Positions 16,101 to 24,697 of a DNA stretch of 64,000 nucleotides are shown piece by piece. The stretch is from Sphingopyxis sp. PAMC25046 (lineage in GTDB: Bacteria; Pseudomonadota; Alphaproteobacteria; Sphingomonadales; Sphingomonadaceae): the NCBI RefSeq assembly GCF_004795895.1, contig NZ_CP039250.1:930001-994000 (forward strand), in the 5' to 3' direction. Numbering within the stretch: the stretch's first letter is position 1; each line of letters starts with the position of its first letter. Under the pieces are notes generated by a model. The model was not told the origin of the DNA and made no database searches. It saw only the letters and a program-made list of their open reading frames with translations. A program made the position numbers and the translations under genes.

Positions 16101-17533
16101 GCATCGTGTCCGCCCCGCCCGCGCTGCGCCATTTGGGCGTGGCGGCGGCCGGCTTCTCGGCCGTCTTCATGCCCGCACAGGCGTGGGCGCATGAAGCGCC
16201 GGCGCTCGAATGCCTTTGCGAGACGCTGCCGTTCCTCGACACCGCGCCGACCTGGCGCGCCGCGGCGCTGGCACCGGCAGGCGCTGCCGGGGGCGACCTC
16301 GCCGCGAGCCCCGAGAGCGAGATCGACGCGCAGCGCCGGATTATCGCCGAACAGCGCGCGCTGATCGACCGGCAGAGCGCCATGATCGCCGAGCAGGGAG
16401 AGCAGATCGCGAAGCTCCAGCAACAGATCGTGACCCAGCAGGCGCAGGTCGACCGGCTTTCCTCATTCGCGCTCGCCGAAGCGCCGCTCGACATCTTTCG
16501 CGGTACGGGTTTGGGGCAGGGTGTCGGGCCAGGACCGGCGCTCCCCGGGCCCGGCAGCGACTCGGTCGCCCTTCCCGACGCACCGGTAGGAGAGGCGCCG
16601 CCGCCGGAGGAACCACCCCAGCAACGCGTTGCGGCGGTTCCCGAGGGACAGGGCGTGCTGACGCGCGCCGGCGAGCTCTTCTTCGAACCCTCGTTCGAAT
16701 ATACGCGCTCGTCGACCAACCGCCTCGTGTTCCGCGGGATCGAGCTGATCCCCGGCATCCAGATCGGCCTGATCGAGGCGACCGACGCCGATCGCGACAC
16801 GCTCGTCGGCACCGCGTCGCTGCGTTACGGGATCACCGACCGGCTCGAAGCCGAAGTGCGGCTGCCCTATCTGTATCGCAACGACCGGATCGAGGTCGTC
16901 CAGCAGCGTGACGAAGGCATCGTCCGCCAGATCAAGCTGCGCGAAGATGGTTTCGGCGATGCCGAATTCTCGCTGCGTTACCAGTTCAACCGGCCGGTCG
17001 GGCAAAAGCCGATTTTCGTTGGAACGCTGCGCGTCAAATCGGACACGGGCAAGGGGCCGTTCGAGATCGGCTATGATGAATTCGGCGTCGCGACGGGCCT
17101 CGCCACCGGGTCGGGATTTTGGGCGGTCCAGCCGGGGCTCAACTTCCTGATGCCGTCGGATCCCGCGGTCATCTATGGCGGTGCCGCCTATCTCTATCAC
17201 ATCCCGCGCGACGTGAACGAAATGGTCGGCGATGTGCTGATCGGGCGCGTCGACCCGGGCGATGCAGTGTCGGCCAACATCGGCTTCGGCTTTGCGCTCA
17301 ACCCCCGCTTTTCCTTCTCGCTCGGCTATCGCCACAATTATATCTTCCCGACGAAGACGGAGATCGGCGATACGCGCCAGAAATCAAACTATATCCACGT
17401 TGGTTCGCTCAATTTCGGCATGTCGTACCGGCTGACCCAACGCGACGTGCTCAACCTCGGCTTCGAAATCGGGGTGACCGAGGATGCGCCCGACGTGTCG
17501 ATCACGCTGCGCATGCCCTTCGGCGGCAAATAG
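16097..17533 (+). CDS. FapF-like outer-membrane beta-barrel protein with N-terminal coiled coil
   Basis: The 478-residue protein starts with a signal peptide (to about AWA-HEA, residue 31). A run of near-perfect heptads follows at about residues 73-121 (units such as LIDRQSA, MIAEQGE, QIAKLQQ), then a Pro/Gly/Ala-rich linker to about 190. The last ~280 residues are alternating amphipathic beta-strands of the MetA-pathway transporter-like barrel class, ending in RMPFGGK. A trimeric coiled-coil plug joined to an outer-membrane barrel is the architecture of FapF, the secretion pore of Pseudomonas functional amyloid. The C39 peptidase and Asn-rich secreted protein nearby fit that reading. It is coupled to a Crp/Fnr regulator and converges with the other genes. 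Identity with true FapF is inferred from layout only. Confidence 0.75.
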   Translation: MSIVSAPPALRHLGVAAAGFSAVFMPAQAWAHEAPALECLCETLPFLDTAPTWRAAALAPAGAAGGDLAASPESEIDAQRRIIAEQRALIDRQSAMIAEQGEQIAKLQQQIVTQQAQVDRLSSFALAEAPLDIFRGTGLGQGVGPGPALPGPGSDSVALPDAPVGEAPPPEEPPQQRVAAVPEGQGVLTRAGELFFEPSFEYTRSSTNRLVFRGIELIPGIQIGLIEATDADRDTLVGTASLRYGITDRLEAEVRLPYLYRNDRIEVVQQRDEGIVRQIKLREDGFGDAEFSLRYQFNRPVGQKPIFVGTLRVKSDTGKGPFEIGYDEFGVATGLATGSGFWAVQPGLNFLMPSDPAVIYGGAAYLYHIPRDVNEMVGDVLIGRVDPGDAVSANIGFGFALNPRFSFSLGYRHNYIFPTKTEIGDTRQKSNYIHVGSLNFGMSYRLTQRDVLNLGFEIGVTEDAPDVSITLRMPFGGK

Positions 17534-17559
17534 ACCTTTCCCAAGCGACCCAGAAAGAA

Positions 17560-17582
17560 GCCCCGCCAATGGATGGCGGGGC
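17560..17582. terminator. Hairpin terminator between convergent FapF-like gene and secreted-protein operon
   Basis: A perfect 9-bp stem GCCCCGCCA / TGGCGGGGC with a 5-base loop lies between the two convergent transcription units and can serve both directions. Confidence 0.75.
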
Positions 17583-17621
17583 CAGGTGAACCGTCCCTGT
17601 CGAAACGGGGGCGGGGGGTCG

Positions 17622-18200
17622 TCAGTTTCCGAGTGCGCCGACGGTCTGGGCGCCCATCACGGCGCCGATCGAGTCGCTGAGCCGTGTCGTCGCGAGCGCA
17701 TCGCGGAAGCCTTCATAACCGCTGATGTCGAGCACGGCGTCGACCTGCTGGTTCAGCGAGACGTTGCTGGCGGTGTTGATCAGCACATTCTGGATCGCGT
17801 CGGTGCTCTGGATCAGCGCCGTCTGGCCGTTGTTCGCGAGAAACACCGTCTCGTCGCCGATGCGCATCGAGATGCCGCCGCTGGTCAATATACCGCCCTG
17901 AACCTGCGCCGCATCGACGGCGGTCAGCGCGGGCGAGACGAAGCGCTCGATCGTCTGCCCCTCGGGTGTCCAGCTGACGATCGTGCGCAGCGCGAGCTCG
18001 TCGTTCACATAGCTGCGGATGTCGGCGCCGAAGGCGATCACCATGCCCTGAAAGGCGAAGCCGCCGCGCTGGGCCGCGAGCACCTCGTCTGATACCGTCT
18101 GCGCGTTTGCCAGCGGATCGGCGTCCTGCGGTTCGCTTGCCGCGAGGAGCACGGGCGCGAGGGCGAGCAGGAAGATGCGTGAGGGCATGGTCTTTCTCAT
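17622..18200 (-). CDS. Secreted protein with double-glycine leader-like motif (193-codon), Fap-like locus
   Basis: Start MRKTMPSRIF with a hydrophobic core gives a Sec signal peptide to about residue 21. Behind it lies VSDEVLAAQRGG (residues 36-47), matching the C39 double-glycine leader at S(-11), L(-7), G(-2), G(-1). The body has a segment NVLINTASNVSLNQQ that parallels one in the 135-residue protein of the same operon, so the two are related. It overlaps the upstream peptidase gene by ATGA. It is the last gene of the minus-strand unit. I suspect a minor fibre subunit or chaperone; no database family is recognised. Confidence 0.75.
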   Translation of the reverse strand: MRKTMPSRIFLLALAPVLLAASEPQDADPLANAQTVSDEVLAAQRGGFAFQGMVIAFGADIRSYVNDELALRTIVSWTPEGQTIERFVSPALTAVDAAQVQGGILTSGGISMRIGDETVFLANNGQTALIQSTDAIQNVLINTASNVSLNQQVDAVLDISGYEGFRDALATTRLSDSIGAVMGAQTVGALGN

Positions 18201-18931
18201 TTCACGGTGCCGACGCGCACATCGAGCAGGATCTGCGGGGTCAGCTGATATTGTGGGGGAAGGTGGGTGGTGAGGTCGCCGGCCGAGACGTGGAGCGAGC
18301 CGTCCTTTTCGAGTGGAGCCTGCGACCAGGGTCCCCAGTCGCCGGCGAGGTTGAATTCGGGGCGTTTCTTGCCCCCTTCGACGATCGCCAAGGCGATGCC
18401 GTTCCAGTGCTTCTCGAAATCCTCGAGCGAATATTCGTTGAGGCCGAGCACCGAATCGCCGGTGAGTACCCGGTCGCCGCGCACGCCCTTGATCACGACG
18501 AAATGCTTGAATCCCTTAAGGTCCATCAGGACGATCGTCGGGCGCTTCACCTGCTTCAATTGATCGACGGTGAGCCGGAAGCCTTCGGCGCGAAAGCCGC
18601 GCGAAGCGAGATAGGTCTTCATGTCGAGCATCGAGAAGCCGACCTTGCGGATCGCTTCGCGGTCGCCCTTTTCCCACATGGAGCGGAATGGCATCGCTTC
18701 GGAGGTCGGCGCGCCGTAATGATAGGTGAGCAGCGTTGCGAGCGCGGCCGAGCCGCAGCTGAAATCATAACGCTGGCGGATGACCGAACGAAAGGGAATG
18801 TCCCACCAGGTCATCACCTGGAGCTGGTAAGTGCCGCCGGTTTCGGGGCCCGTCAGCCGGACCTCGGCGGCGGCGGGTGCTGCGGCGAGGGCGCACAGCA
18901 TACCCGCGATCAAGGCTCGCATGGGCCGCAC
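18197..18931 (-). CDS. Sec-exported C39-family cysteine peptidase, FapD-like
   Basis: The 244-residue protein has a signal peptide (MLCALAAAPAAAE) and a stand-alone C39 peptidase domain. The catalytic set is complete: oxyanion Q53 six residues before nucleophile C59 (RQRYDFSCGSAALATLL), H143 (FKHFVVIKG) and D159 (TGDSVLGLN), the last two 16 residues apart as in bacteriocin-processing C39 domains. There is no ABC transporter part, so it should act in the periplasm. C39 enzymes cleave after Gly-Gly, and both flanking secreted proteins carry such a motif. FapD of the Pseudomonas amyloid operon has the same design. The start is GTG 18931 or ATG 18922. Confidence 0.85.
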   Translation of the reverse strand: MRPMRALIAGMLCALAAAPAAAEVRLTGPETGGTYQLQVMTWWDIPFRSVIRQRYDFSCGSAALATLLTYHYGAPTSEAMPFRSMWEKGDREAIRKVGFSMLDMKTYLASRGFRAEGFRLTVDQLKQVKRPTIVLMDLKGFKHFVVIKGVRGDRVLTGDSVLGLNEYSLEDFEKHWNGIALAIVEGGKKRPEFNLAGDWGPWSQAPLEKDGSLHVSAGDLTTHLPPQYQLTPQILLDVRVGTVK

Positions 18932-18938
18932 GGCGAAT

Positions 18939-19346
18939 TCAATCGCCGAGATTGATGGTCAGGTTCATGCCGCTCTGCGCGCTGACCTGAGCGCCGGTGT
19001 TGATCAGCAGGTTGCCGACACCGTTGAAGTTCGAGAGGGCGAAATCGCTGAGCGCTACCGATCCGGCGGTGTAATCGCCGTTCAGCACATTGCCGGCGAC
19101 GAGCGATTCCATCGTCTGGTTGGTGATGACGAGCGATTGGCCGCCGCGTTGCGTGTCGAGTTCGCTGTCGTTCAGCATCGGCGATTTGCGTACGGGCCGT
19201 GCCGGGATGGCTGACACCACAATAGCTTCGACCGGGGCAGATTGAGCCACCGCAGGCACCGCTGCGTCGGGCGGAGGCAATTGGGCAGATACCGGCACGG
19301 ACAAGCCCGCCAGGACCAGCAGTACCGGGACGATCGGGGGTTTCAT
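18939..19346 (-). CDS. Small secreted protein with double-glycine leader-like motif (135 residues), Fap-like locus
   Basis: A signal peptide (MKPPIVPVLLVLAGLSVPVS, cleaved near AQ) is followed by a Pro/Ala-rich stretch and then LNDSELDTQRGG at residues 58-69. That motif matches the C39 leader at L(-12), E(-8), L(-7), G(-2) and G(-1). The remaining 66 residues are rich in Asn, Ser and small hydrophobics (NQTMESLVAGNVLNGDY, GVGNLLINTGAQVSAQSG) with no Cys, typical of beta-rich fibre proteins. It is preceded by a GAGGAG site and by a strong hairpin, and lies 7 bp before the C39 peptidase gene. A minor or nucleating fibre subunit is my inference. Confidence 0.75.
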   Translation of the reverse strand: MKPPIVPVLLVLAGLSVPVSAQLPPPDAAVPAVAQSAPVEAIVVSAIPARPVRKSPMLNDSELDTQRGGQSLVITNQTMESLVAGNVLNGDYTAGSVALSDFALSNFNGVGNLLINTGAQVSAQSGMNLTINLGD

Positions 19347-19377
19347 GATGCGCTCCTCGAAACCGAAACGGGAAGAA

Positions 19378-19411
19378 ATGGCCGGCCCGCCAGTGGGGCC
19401 GGGCCGGCCAT
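19378..19411 (-). terminator. Intra-operon hairpin after the Asn-rich secreted protein gene
   Basis: A perfect 12-bp stem ATGGCCGGCCCG / CGGGCCGGCCAT with a 10-base loop; on the minus strand it is followed by a T-rich stretch. It lies between the first gene and the rest of the minus-strand unit, so it could leave the first gene transcribed in excess. Confidence 0.7.
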
Positions 19412-19424
19412 CCGGGGGGACCGA

Positions 19425-19946
19425 TCAGTCGCCGCCGCCGCCGCCACCGCCGGCCGGGGCGCTGTCGCCGAAGCTGACGGTGCCTTGCGCGGCGATGTTG
19501 GTTGCGGCCTGGGTGTTGGCGTTGATGCCCGTGTTCCAGGCGGCGTTCAGGATGCCCGCATAAGCCGCAAAGGCATTGCCGCGCACCGAGTTGTTGCCGC
19601 TGTTGTAGCCGACAGGCGTTTCGGTACCGTCTTCACCGTCCATATCGACGACTTCGTCGAGGTTCTGGTTGGTGTTGTTTGCGCTGAGCGTCTGCGTCGC
19701 AACGACCAGGCTGTTGCCGTTGAACGAACCATTGCCGTCATTGTCCTGGTCGTCGTCCGAGAAAGTGTCGGCGGCATTGTCTTGGACGAACAGGTCGATC
19801 AGGTCGTTCACGACGAGCGTGTCGCTGTTATTACCCGACGCACCGGTCGTGGTGTTGTCGTTGTCCTGGTTCTGTTGCGCCAGCGCAGGCGCTGCGGTTG
19901 CTGCAAGGGCCAGCGTCGAGACCGCAAGCATGACTTTCTTGATCAT
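19425..19946 (-). CDS. Asn/Asp-rich secreted protein, candidate major amyloid-like fibre subunit
   Basis: The signal peptide (MIKKVMLAVSTLALAATAAP, cleavage near ALA-Q, residue 23) is followed by about 150 residues containing some 24 Asn and 18 Asp, one Arg, no Lys and no Cys. Acidic clusters (DTFSDDDQDNDG) suggest metal binding or pH-sensitive assembly. Asn-centred segments (GNNSDTLVVN, GNSLVVATQTLSANN, GNNSVRGNAFAAY, NTGINANTQAATN) look like imperfect repeats, and the tail is a run of seven Gly before the final Asp. A good GAGAGGAA site precedes it. FapB/FapC amyloid subunits are likewise Asn/Gln-rich, although their C-terminal CxxC is absent here. First gene of the unit, followed by an attenuator-like hairpin. 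Confidence 0.75.
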   Translation of the reverse strand: MIKKVMLAVSTLALAATAAPALAQQNQDNDNTTTGASGNNSDTLVVNDLIDLFVQDNAADTFSDDDQDNDGNGSFNGNSLVVATQTLSANNTNQNLDEVVDMDGEDGTETPVGYNSGNNSVRGNAFAAYAGILNAAWNTGINANTQAATNIAAQGTVSFGDSAPAGGGGGGGD

Positions 19947-20163
19947 GACTTTTTCCTCTCAATAATGGGGACGGCTCGCGATGCCGGATGGCATGGCTGA
20001 TGCGGATCCTCCCCGACTCCGTCCGCATCGGTGCGAACAAGGCGATGATGCTCCGCGACCGCCCGTGCCGCTTTGCGAATTCACAATGTCGGGGGCGGAG
20101 AAATACCCAGATGATCCCGGTGGGAGGATTGCTTGGATCAATCCGGCCGGCGAAGCGCTGGTT

Positions 20164-20994
20164 TCAGGACAGATTCGCGCGCATCGTCGCGCGCCCGGTC
20201 GCATCGCGCGCCCACAGCTTCGCCGCGTCGCCCTCGCGCGCGAGACAGAGGTCGAAGGGGGCGCCGTCGATCAGCGGCGCCTCTGCGCGGAAGACGAACT
20301 GGCGCGGAACGATGTCGGGCGCGGCGCGCAGGGCATGATCGATCAGCAGCGTCGCGATCAGCGGGCCGTGCACGACCAGCCCGGCATAGCCCTCAACGCT
20401 CTGCGCATAGTCGCGGTCATAGTGGATGCGGTGCGCGTTGAATGTCAGCGCCGAATAGCGGAAGAGCAGCACCGGATCGGGCGAAACCTTGCGGACCGCG
20501 TCGGCGGGTTCGGCGGCCGCGGGGACGGTCGGTGCCTGCGGGGCGGGCGATGCCGGGGTGGGTTCGCGAAAGACGATATCCTGTTCCTCGCGGATCGCGG
20601 GCACGCCGTTCGCCGCGATGTCGTGGCGCAAGGTGACGAAGAGCAGGTCGCCGCTCGCGCCGCGTTTGGGCTTGATCGCGTCGATCGTGGTGACGCGGGT
20701 CAGCGCGGCGCCGACCGCGATCGGAGCGAGGAATTCGATGCGGCTTCCTGCCCACATGCGGCGCGGAAGCGGGACAGGCGGGAGCAGACCTGCGCCGTCG
20801 CGGCGCGGGTGGCCGTCCTCGCCGATCGCCGACTGCCGGGCGTCGGGAAGGAAATAGAGCCAGTGACCGAGCGGCGGGAGGATATCCGTCACGGCGTCAT
20901 GGTCGAGCAAGGCGGCAAGACCCCGCAGCGGCGCTGCGGTCGCGATATCCTTGCGTGTTTCGCTGCGGCCGACCCAGGCAGAATATTCGTCCAT
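20164..20994 (-). CDS. MaoC/FAS1-like dehydratase (mesaconyl/itaconyl-CoA hydratase-like)
   Basis: A 276-residue double hot-dog protein. The N-terminal half (DEYSAWVGRSETRKDIAT ... PLGHWLYFLPDA) and the C-terminal half with LLFRYSALTFNAHRIHYD, the MaoC-type hydratase signature in which Asn, His and Tyr/Asp form the active site, match the HTD2/itaconyl-CoA hydratase group. It likely hydrates a short enoyl- or dicarboxyl-CoA. Its ATG overlaps the acyl-CoA dehydrogenase stop by one base (TGATG), so the two act in one acyl-CoA pathway whose substrate is not visible. Confidence 0.82.
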   Translation of the reverse strand: MDEYSAWVGRSETRKDIATAAPLRGLAALLDHDAVTDILPPLGHWLYFLPDARQSAIGEDGHPRRDGAGLLPPVPLPRRMWAGSRIEFLAPIAVGAALTRVTTIDAIKPKRGASGDLLFVTLRHDIAANGVPAIREEQDIVFREPTPASPAPQAPTVPAAAEPADAVRKVSPDPVLLFRYSALTFNAHRIHYDRDYAQSVEGYAGLVVHGPLIATLLIDHALRAAPDIVPRQFVFRAEAPLIDGAPFDLCLAREGDAAKLWARDATGRATMRANLS

Positions 20995-22157
20995 CAAAAG
21001 CTCTTGGGTAGGCCGAGCGCGTGGGTCGCGACGTGGCTGAGGATCAGGTTCGTGCTGATCGGCGCGACCTGATAGAGGCGCGTCTCGCGGAATTTGCGCT
21101 CGATATCATATTCCTCGGCGAAGCCGAAGCCGCCGTGCGTCTGGATGCACATGTCGGCGGCGTACCAGCTGGCCTCGGACGCGAGCATCTTCGCCATATT
21201 GGCTTCGGTCCCGCAATCGGCGCCGGTGTCGAACAGACGCGCGGCCTTGTCGACCATTTCGGTGGCGGCGGCGATCTGGACCCAGGCGCGCGCGATCGGG
21301 AACTGGACGCCCTGATTCTCGCCGATCGCGCGGCCGAAGACCGAGCGGTCCTTGGCATAGGCGACCGCGCGGTCGACGAAGAAGCGGCCGTCGCCGATAC
21401 ATTCGGATGCAATCAGGATGCGCTCGGCGTTCATGCCCGACAGGATATAGCGAAAGCCCCTGCCCTCCTCGCCGATCAAATTCGCGGAGGGGACTTCGAG
21501 ATCGTCGAAAAAAAGCTCGGTCGTCGCATGGTTGAGCATCGTGCGTACCGGGCGGATCGTAAGGCCCTTGCCAACCGCCTCGCGCATGTCGACGAGCAGC
21601 ACACTCATCCCGTCGGAGGGCTTGGCGCACGCCTCGCGCGGGGTGGTGCGGCAGAGCAGGACCATCAGGTCCGAATGTTCGGCGCGGCTGATCCAGATCT
21701 TCTGGCCGTTGACGATATATTTGTCGTCGACCCTACGCGCGAAGGTGCGAATGCGAGTGGTGTCGGTGCCCGCGGTCGGCTCGGTCACGCCGAACGCCTG
21801 CAGGCGAAGCTCGCCGCGCGCGATCGCGGGCAAATATTCCCGCTTCTGCGCCTCCGACCCGTACTTGAGTAGCGTGCCCATCGTGTACATCTGCGCATGG
21901 CACGCGCCGCCGTTGCAGCCCGAACGGTGAATTTCCTCGAGCACGGCGGTCGCGGCACCGAGTCCGAGCCCAGATCCGCCATATTCCTCGGGGATCAGCA
22001 CCGAGAGGAAACCCGCTTCGGTCAGTGTGCGCACGAACTCGGTCGGATAGATGCGGTCGCGGTCGAGCCTCTGCCAATATTCGCCGGGAAACGCAGCGCA
22101 GAGGCGGCGCACCGCCTCACGGATTTCGGGAAAGCTCTGCGGCTGGGCTTCGGACAT
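20994..22157 (-). CDS. Acyl-CoA dehydrogenase
   Basis: A flavoprotein oxidising acyl-CoA to enoyl-CoA. The family signatures QAFGVTEPTAGTDTTRI (FAD/substrate) and IQTHGGFGFAEEYDIERKFR (C-terminal helix) are clear. Length from MSEAQPQSF is 387 residues, with a GGAGAG site upstream; a GTG start at 22175 would add six residues. It is coupled to the MaoC-like gene. It follows hutU on the same strand after 75 bp, so read-through from the hut operon is possible although the enzyme is not part of the known histidine pathway. Confidence 0.9.
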   Translation of the reverse strand: MSEAQPQSFPEIREAVRRLCAAFPGEYWQRLDRDRIYPTEFVRTLTEAGFLSVLIPEEYGGSGLGLGAATAVLEEIHRSGCNGGACHAQMYTMGTLLKYGSEAQKREYLPAIARGELRLQAFGVTEPTAGTDTTRIRTFARRVDDKYIVNGQKIWISRAEHSDLMVLLCRTTPREACAKPSDGMSVLLVDMREAVGKGLTIRPVRTMLNHATTELFFDDLEVPSANLIGEEGRGFRYILSGMNAERILIASECIGDGRFFVDRAVAYAKDRSVFGRAIGENQGVQFPIARAWVQIAAATEMVDKAARLFDTGADCGTEANMAKMLASEASWYAADMCIQTHGGFGFAEEYDIERKFRETRLYQVAPISTNLILSHVATHALGLPKSF

Positions 22158-22232
22158 CGGCGTCTGGCTCTCCACTGATCATCGGGGAGAGCCTTAGAAT
22201 GCGAAGCTGTTTCGGCGCAACTGAAACAAGCG

Positions 22233-23897
22233 TCAGATGCTCGGCAGGTCGAGGCCCTTTTCGCGCGCGCAGTCGATGGCGATGTCGTAACCCGCGTCGG
22301 CGTGGCGCATGACGCCGGTGCCGGGGTCGTTCCACAGCACGCGTTCGAGCCGCTTCGCCGCCTCGGGGGTGCCGTCGGCGACAATCACCATGCCGCTATG
22401 TTGCGAATAGCCCATGCCGACCCCGCCGCCGTGATGGAGGGATACCCAGGTCGCGCCCGAGGCGGTGTTGAGCAGCGCGTTGAGGAGCGGCCAGTCCGAA
22501 ACCGCATCCGACCCGTCGCGCATCGCCTCGGTCTCGCGGTTCGGCGAGGCGACCGAGCCCGAATCGAGATGGTCGCGGCCGATCACGACGGGTGCCTTGA
22601 GGTCACCCGCCGCGACCATTTCGTTGAACGCAAGGCCGAGCCGGTGGCGATCGCCGAGCCCGACCCAGCAAATGCGCGCGGGCAGTCCCTGAAACCGGAT
22701 CTTCTCGCGCGCCATGTCGAGCCAGTTGTGGAGGTGAGCGTTGTCGGGCAGCAGCTCCTTCACCTTGGCGTCGGTCTTGTAGATGTCCTCGGGATCGCCC
22801 GACAGCGCCGCCCAGCGGAACGGCCCGATGCCCCGGCAGAAGAGCGGGCGGACATAGGCTGGGACGAAGCCGGGGAAGTCGAACGCGTTTTCGACGCCCT
22901 CGTCCTTCGCCATCTGGCGGATATTGTTGCCGTAATCGGTCGTCGGTACACCCGCCGCCTGCAGGTCGAGCATGGCTTGCACATGGACCGCCATCGACGC
23001 CTTCGCTGCCTTGGCGACGGCGGCGGGATCGCTCTCGCGCTTGGCGAACCATTGGTCGAGGGTCCAGCCCGCGGGAAGATAGCCGTTGACCGGATCGTGC
23101 GCCGAGGTCTGGTCGGTGAGCAGATCGGGGCGGATGCCGCGACGGACCATCTCGGGCAGGATCTCGGCGGCGTTGCCGAGCAGGCCGACCGAGACGGGTT
23201 TTCCTTCGGCGTGGCTCGCTTCGATCATCGCGATCGCCTCGTCGATGCTCGCTGCCTGCTTGTCGAGATAGCCGGTCCGCAGGCGCATCTCGATGCGGCT
23301 CGGCTGGCATTCGATCGCGAGGCAACTCGCACCCGCCATTACCGCCGCGAGCGGCTGCGCGCCGCCCATGCCGCCGAGCCCGGCGGTGAGCAGCCAGCGG
23401 CCCGCAAGACTGCCGCCATAATGCTGGCGCCCCATTTCGACGAAGGTTTCGTAGGTGCCCTGCACGATGCCCTGGCTGCCGATATAGATCCAGCTGCCCG
23501 CGGTCATCTGGCCGTACATCATCAGGCCTTTGCGATCGAGCTCGTGGAAATGATCCCAGTTCGCCCATTCAGGGACGAGGTTCGAATTGGCGAGGAGCAC
23601 GCGCGGCGCATTCTCGTGGGTGCGGAAGACGCCGACGGGCTTGCCCGACTGGATGAGCAGGGTTTCGTCGCCTTCGAGCCGCTTTAGCGTTTCGACGATC
23701 TTGTCATAGCTTTTCCAGTCGCGCGCGGCGCGGCCGATGCCGCCATAGACGACGAGTTCGTGCGGCGCTTCGGCAACGTCGGGGTGCAGATTGTTCATCA
23801 GCATCCGCATCGGTGCTTCGGTGAGCCAGCTTTTCGCGCTGATCTCGGGGCCGGTCGCAGGGCGGATCACGCGGCTGTTATCGAGGCGGGTGGTCAT
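22233..23897 (-). CDS. hutU: Urocanate hydratase
   Basis: Converts urocanate to imidazolonepropionate with tightly bound NAD+. The 554-residue length is standard, and hallmark segments include [46 protein letters not shown] [18 protein letters not shown] and YGNNIRQMA. It is the last hut gene of the leftward operon; its ATG overlaps the hutG stop (ATGA). Confidence 0.97.
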   Translation of the reverse strand: MTTRLDNSRVIRPATGPEISAKSWLTEAPMRMLMNNLHPDVAEAPHELVVYGGIGRAARDWKSYDKIVETLKRLEGDETLLIQSGKPVGVFRTHENAPRVLLANSNLVPEWANWDHFHELDRKGLMMYGQMTAGSWIYIGSQGIVQGTYETFVEMGRQHYGGSLAGRWLLTAGLGGMGGAQPLAAVMAGASCLAIECQPSRIEMRLRTGYLDKQAASIDEAIAMIEASHAEGKPVSVGLLGNAAEILPEMVRRGIRPDLLTDQTSAHDPVNGYLPAGWTLDQWFAKRESDPAAVAKAAKASMAVHVQAMLDLQAAGVPTTDYGNNIRQMAKDEGVENAFDFPGFVPAYVRPLFCRGIGPFRWAALSGDPEDIYKTDAKVKELLPDNAHLHNWLDMAREKIRFQGLPARICWVGLGDRHRLGLAFNEMVAAGDLKAPVVIGRDHLDSGSVASPNRETEAMRDGSDAVSDWPLLNALLNTASGATWVSLHHGGGVGMGYSQHSGMVIVADGTPEAAKRLERVLWNDPGTGVMRHADAGYDIAIDCAREKGLDLPSI

Positions 23898-24697
23898 GAA
23901 TGTCCTTTCGCAAAATCGAGTGTCGCAGCGATGACCTGTTCGAGCACGGGCCGGATCGCGGGATTGGGGTCGAGGGGGCTGGGCCAGTTGACGTGGGTGA
24001 TCGTATCGGGCTCGGTCATATAGCCGCGCTGCGCCAGCTCCATCTGGATCGCATGGATGCCGCTTTCGGGGCGGCCATAGTGGCGCGTCGTCCAGCCACC
24101 CTTGAAACGGCCGTTGACGACATGGCTATGGCCGCTCGCGGCGCAGATATTCGCGACGACGGTTTCGAGTTCGGGCGCGCATGTCATACCGCCGTTGGTA
24201 CCGACGTTGAACTGCGGCAGCTCGCCGTCGAACAGGCGCGGGACATGGCTGCGGATCGAGTGGGCGTCATAGAGGACGACCTTGCCGTGCGCGGCTTTCA
24301 GGCGGCCGAGTTCGTCGGTCAGCGCGTCGTGATAGGGGCGGTGATAGAGGTTGAGCCGCTGGGTGATCGACGCCTCGTCGGGCTGATCGAAACGATAGAG
24401 CGGCTCGCCGTCGAAGGTCGTCGTCGGGCAGAGTTCGGTCGTCGCCTGCCCCGGGTAGAGCGACGCGCCCGAGGGATCGCGATTCATGTCGATCACGCTG
24501 CGCGAAATGTCGGTGGCGATCAGTGTCGCGCCGAGATCGGCGGCGAAGGCGTAAAGATCGGCGATCCACCAGTCGGTGTCGATCTGCGCGTGCCAGGGCG
24601 ACACATACTGTTCGTCGAGCCCCGCCAGATCGGTCCCGCCATGCGGGAACGCGACGACGAGCGGCGCGTCGCCGCGATGGACGCGCAGCCAGTCCAT
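23894..24697 (-). CDS. hutG: N-formylglutamate deformylase (N-formylglutamate amidohydrolase)
   Basis: Last step of the five-step histidine pathway: N-formyl-L-glutamate to glutamate and formate. The 267-residue protein has the family segments [43 protein letters not shown] and [15 protein letters not shown]. Its start overlaps the hutH stop by one base (TGATG) and its stop overlaps the hutU start (ATGA). The larger frame upstream is only a shadow of hutH. Its presence with hutF means the organism forms formate rather than formamide. Confidence 0.95.
   Translation of the reverse strand: MDWLRVHRGDAPLVVAFPHGGTDLAGLDEQYVSPWHAQIDTDWWIADLYAFAADLGATLIATDISRSVIDMNRDPSGASLYPGQATTELCPTTTFDGEPLYRFDQPDEASITQRLNLYHRPYHDALTDELGRLKAAHGKVVLYDAHSIRSHVPRLFDGELPQFNVGTNGGMTCAPELETVVANICAASGHSHVVNGRFKGGWTTRHYGRPESGIHAIQMELAQRGYMTEPDTITHVNWPSPLDPNPAIRPVLEQVIAATLDFAKGHS

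Noticed and set aside
16097..17533. A double-glycine site in the FapF-like protein (around residues 65-66)
   Set aside because: The residues before it do not match the leader consensus (no Leu at -7, no Glu at -8), and the segment is a generic Ala/Gly linker.
16097..17533. Phenol-degradation MetA-type transporter as the role of the coiled-coil barrel protein
   Set aside because: Barrels of this type fall in that broad family by similarity, but no aromatic catabolism genes are nearby; the coiled coil and C39 neighbours favour a FapF-like role. Kept as an alternative.
20994..22157. Acyl-CoA dehydrogenase as part of the histidine pathway
   Set aside because: No step of histidine degradation uses it; position after hutU on the same strand may be chance or read-through.
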